Shown here one piece after another: positions 61,383 through 64,000 of a DNA stretch of 64,000 bases. The stretch comes from Pollutiaquabacter aromativorans (GTDB lineage: Bacteria > Bacteroidota > Bacteroidia > AKYH767-A > 2013-40CM-41-45). Within the stretch, counting starts at the first letter, position 1, and each line of letters opens with the position of its first letter. The notes under the pieces were generated by a model, which saw nothing but the letters and a program-made list of their open reading frames with translations, was not told the DNA's origin and searched no databases. The position numbers and the translations under genes are program-made. The DNA is taken from positions 186,001 through 250,000 of the forward strand of contig CP185379.1 of assembly GCA_049177215.1 (NCBI GenBank), read 5' to 3'.

Positions 61383-62840
61383 TTAAAATCGGATGAGCTG
61401 CGAGAACAGCGTCAGCAGCAATATGCCGATGATGTTCAGGAAAAGTCCCGTGCGCATCATCTGCCGTACGGGGATGTAGCCGGTGCCGTACACGATCGTA
61501 TTCGCGGCCGTTGCAACAGGCATCATGTAGCCGAAGGAAGCCGCGATCGTCGCCGGGAACATCAGGACCAGCGGATCCACTTCCAGGGAGACGGCCAGGG
61601 GCGCCAGGATCGGTAACATCAATTGCACGCTGGCCACGTTGGAAGCGAACTCGCTCAGCGCGGTCGCCATCACGGCTACACCCAGCACCATGATCCAGGC
61701 CGGCATGCCGTGCAGGACTTGCAAGTGCCCCGCCAGCCACTGCGCCAGTCCGGTTCGTTCGAATGCTTCCGCTAAGGCGAAGCCGCTTCCGAAGAGCAGG
61801 ATGATGCGGAACGGCAGTCGTGTCACGTCGGACCAGTTCAGCAGAGCGCCGGCATCTTTTTTCTTCGCCGGGATCAGGAACAACAGGAGGGCCGCGAAGA
61901 TCGCGATGGTGGAGTCCTTGATCATCTTTCCTTCCGGCAACAGGTTCGACCAACCGGGAATCCGAAAGGCGCCGAAGTCGAGGTCGATGCGCGTGAACCA
62001 GCCCAGCACGGCGAACAGGAAGATGGCGATGACGCGTTTCTCTTCCGTCTGCAACGGCCCCAGGGCTTCCAGTTTTTCGCGGATGTAGTTGCGGTCGAAG
62101 CGCAGGTCGTCGGACTTCGGAATAAACCGGTACCGGATGAAGAAGAACGCGATCGTGCCAAAGGTCAACGCGAACGGAAAGCCGAAGACGAACCAGCGGT
62201 TGAAGTTCACCGCGCCCGGTTCGATCTTGTCCATGAAACCGGCCAGGATCATGTTCGGCGGCGTTCCGACGAGGGTGGCCATGCCGCCGATGCTGGCGGT
62301 ATAAGCCAATGCGAGGAGGTAGCCCGTCGCGATCTTCGCGTGTCCCGATTTCGGAAAGAGGTGTTCGTGCCGCACGATCGCGAGGACCGCGGCCAGGAGC
62401 ATGACGGTCGTAGCCGTATTCGAAATCCACATCGACACGGTGAAGGTGGTGATCATGATCCCCAGCAATACGCGGGAGGGCGTGGACCCGGCTTTGAGAA
62501 TGATGGAGAACGCGAGCCGCTGGTGCAGGTTCCAGCGTTCCATCGCGTAAGCCAGAAAGAATCCGCCAACGAAAAGAAAGATCGTCTGCTCCATGTACTG
62601 CGCCGCGACCGTGTTCGCGTCGAGCACGCCGAGGAGCGGGAAGAGGAGGAAGGGGAGAAAGGAGGTGACACCCAGGTCGATCACTTCGGTGATCCACCAG
62701 ATCCCCATCCAGATCGTCACGAGCACCGTCGCCGCTTTCGCGTGATCGAGCCCGTTCGTACTCAGCAGCCAGTAGGCCAGGCAGCCCATCAGCGGACCGA
62801 TGATCAGCCGGATGAAACGGGGGCGTTGCTGTTCCTGCAC
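61383..62840 (-). CDS. SLC13/DASS-family anion:sodium symporter
   Basis: 485-residue membrane carrier for di- or tricarboxylates, or sulfate. Around 11 hydrophobic segments are visible. The first signature is MWISNTATTVMLL (near residue 135), with ASIGGMATLVGTPPNMILAGF following. The second repeat has LSEFASNVASVQLMLPILAPLA, in which the usual SNT reads SNV, a change in the sodium/substrate-binding loop. It ends three bases from the convergent TlpA-like gene, with no terminator seen, and starts 127 bases from the divergent peptide transporter. The substrate is unknown. Confidence 0.9.
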   Translation of the reverse strand: MQEQQRPRFIRLIIGPLMGCLAYWLLSTNGLDHAKAATVLVTIWMGIWWITEVIDLGVTSFLPFLLFPLLGVLDANTVAAQYMEQTIFLFVGGFFLAYAMERWNLHQRLAFSIILKAGSTPSRVLLGIMITTFTVSMWISNTATTVMLLAAVLAIVRHEHLFPKSGHAKIATGYLLALAYTASIGGMATLVGTPPNMILAGFMDKIEPGAVNFNRWFVFGFPFALTFGTIAFFFIRYRFIPKSDDLRFDRNYIREKLEALGPLQTEEKRVIAIFLFAVLGWFTRIDLDFGAFRIPGWSNLLPEGKMIKDSTIAIFAALLLFLIPAKKKDAGALLNWSDVTRLPFRIILLFGSGFALAEAFERTGLAQWLAGHLQVLHGMPAWIMVLGVAVMATALSEFASNVASVQLMLPILAPLAVSLEVDPLVLMFPATIAASFGYMMPVATAANTIVYGTGYIPVRQMMRTGLFLNIIGILLLTLFSQLIRF

Positions 62841-62910
62841 GTCAGCGAATGTAGGAGGAGGCGGTCAACTTCGCTCGACGCTGCTCGCCGAGTTTTGCAC
62901 CCGACCCCTG

Positions 62911-62940
62911 TTGTACGCCTGATCATTCCTGCTTATTTTG
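62911..62940 (+). promoter_or_regulatory. Promoter candidate for the peptide transporter
   Basis: TTG (62911-62913), 19 bases, then TTATTTTG (62933-62940), one mismatch from TAnnTTTG. The ATG at 62968 follows after 27 bases, with AGGAGG at 62951-62956 between. Confidence 0.6.
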
Positions 62941-62967
62941 CCGAAAGGCCAGGAGGCCAGGAACATT

Positions 62968-64000
62968 ATGCAGAAGGAACGCAACCACCCCGCCGGCTTG
63001 CCCTATCTCTTCTTTACGGAGATGTGGGAACGCTTCGGCTATTACCTGATCATCGGGATCTTTTTCCTGTACATGACCGATACGGAACGGGGCGGACTGG
63101 CCTTTGACCGAAAGGATGCATCGGACATCTTCGGCACCTTCATCGCCCTGGTGTACCTGACACCGTTCATCGGCGGCTTGCTGGCGGACCGGATCCTCGG
63201 CCTGCGTGTGGCAATCACCATCGGGGGCATCCTGATGGGGTTGGGTTACATCGGCCTCTCCCTGCCGGGTCCCACTGCCTTCTACACCTCGCTCGGACTG
63301 ATCATTCTGGGTAACGGCTTTTTCAAGCCCAACATCTCCACCTTGCTGGGGAACCTCTACAACGAACCGAAATTCAAACCGAGAAAGGACGCCGGCTACA
63401 ACATCTTCTACATGGGCATCAACATCGGTGCCTTCATCTGCAATTTCTTCGCGGCCTATCTCCGCAACGCTTTCGGCTGGGGCGAAGCCTTCATTGCCGC
63501 CGGTGTGGGCATGTTCCTCGGCGTGATCATCTTCTGGATCGGGAACCGTCACTACAAACACGTGGACGTGATCAAACCCGCCAACCCGGAGGACATGGGC
63601 GTCGGTCGTGTATTCGGCATGGTCCTGCTTCCGGCGGTGGTCGCGGGTTTCCTCGGCTGGAGCATTCCCGGCAATGTGTTCGGCAGCGACTCCACCGATG
63701 CCTTCATCTTCGGGGCCTTACCGGTAGCCTTGTTCTACGTCTCGTTGTTGTTCCGGCTGAAACCGGAAGACAAGCGCCCGGTCGCGGCTTTGTTGTCGAT
63801 CTACGGCGTGGTGATCATCTTCTGGGCGATCTTCAAACAAAACGGCACCGCCCTCACGACCTGGGCCGAAAGCTATACCGACCGTGAGTTGCCTGCCGCC
63901 ATGGTCGCTCCTGCCAAGCAGCTCGGCATGGTGCAGGATGTCACGCTGACAAAGGATACGATCACACTCACCGACGAACAATTCCGCGCGGTCAAAGACG
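62968..64000 (+). CDS. POT-family proton-dependent oligopeptide transporter (3' partial)
   Basis: Peptide symporter of the major facilitator superfamily, cut off by the right edge after ~344 residues. LPYLFFTEMWERFGYYLIIGIFFLYM is the N-terminal ExxERFxYY motif of the family. GGLLADRILGLR is the A-motif loop, and GNGFFKPNISTLLGNLY and RKDAGYNIFYMGINIGAFI are the conserved POT signature. The region from about 310 on (ESYTDRELPAAMVAPAKQLGM) is an insert with a soluble loop common in Bacteroidota members. The remaining transmembrane helices lie outside the window. Confidence 0.93.
   Translation, partial: MQKERNHPAGLPYLFFTEMWERFGYYLIIGIFFLYMTDTERGGLAFDRKDASDIFGTFIALVYLTPFIGGLLADRILGLRVAITIGGILMGLGYIGLSLPGPTAFYTSLGLIILGNGFFKPNISTLLGNLYNEPKFKPRKDAGYNIFYMGINIGAFICNFFAAYLRNAFGWGEAFIAAGVGMFLGVIIFWIGNRHYKHVDVIKPANPEDMGVGRVFGMVLLPAVVAGFLGWSIPGNVFGSDSTDAFIFGALPVALFYVSLLFRLKPEDKRPVAALLSIYGVVIIFWAIFKQNGTALTTWAESYTDRELPAAMVAPAKQLGMVQDVTLTKDTITLTDEQFRAVKD

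Overview
The window comes from a member of the Bacteroidota. The evidence is phylum-typical: a full GldK-L-M-N plus PorP/SprF type IX secretion set, a chitinase with a C-terminal type IX sorting domain, the miaB / sigma-54 activator / lptE / secG / groES-groEL gene order, and several promoters of the TTG-N19-TAnnTTTG type in place of -35/-10 boxes. Base composition looks fairly GC-rich for the phylum. MurE carries the DNPR motif of meso-diaminopimelate ligases. I could not assign a genus.

Layout. 1-13.1 kb (+): division and cell wall cluster, ftsI(partial)-murE-mraY-murD-ftsW-murG-murC-ftsQ-ftsA-ftsZ, closed by a strong terminator. 13.2-14.1 kb: a YqeY-like gene and a cold-shock gene with its own promoter and terminator. 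14.2-24.6 kb (+): a tightly packed glycan operon (ROK sugar kinase, GH20 hexosaminidase, glycosylasparaginase, CutC, GH2 beta-mannosidase, GH92 alpha-mannosidase) whose specificities together would take apart the core of a high-mannose N-glycan. 24.7-28.8 kb: a lipoprotein fused to a Pmp3/YqaE segment, a two-helix membrane protein, a GH18 chitinase, a TMEM175-like channel and a cysteine-cluster protein. 28.9-36.3 kb (-): groEL, groES, secG, a TPR-type protein, lptE, a sigma-54 activator and miaB. 36.3-36.9 kb: an unexplained gene-free stretch. 36.9-47.0 kb (+): topA, an arginase-fold protein that has lost metal ligands, heptamer tandem repeats, porP, gldKLMN. 47.0-51.9 kb (-): isoprenoid and carotenoid genes (ispH, fused lycopene cyclase, a small unknown, crtB, crtI, crtZ) that would give zeaxanthin. 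52.1-56.7 kb: a PAS-only sensor, tRNA-Arg(CCG), a penicillin-acylase-family enzyme and era. 56.9-58.1 kb: an IS110-family element. 58.4-64 kb: initiator tRNA-Met, der, a TlpA-like thioredoxin, an SLC13 carrier and a partial POT peptide transporter.

The most interesting object is the IS110 element. Its roughly 220-base untranslated left part folds by eye into two hairpins with internal loops, and short loop sequences match or complement the DNA at both element ends in the arrangement expected of a bridge RNA (guide RNA of IS110 recombinases), with a candidate AT core.

Three genes that should be intact (mraY, the TPR gene, ispH) are each split by a net +1 shift at or near a short homopolymer. 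This looks more like sequence error than biology, and each is annotated as one gene. All structure and motif statements are by eye; no search, folding or alignment program was run.
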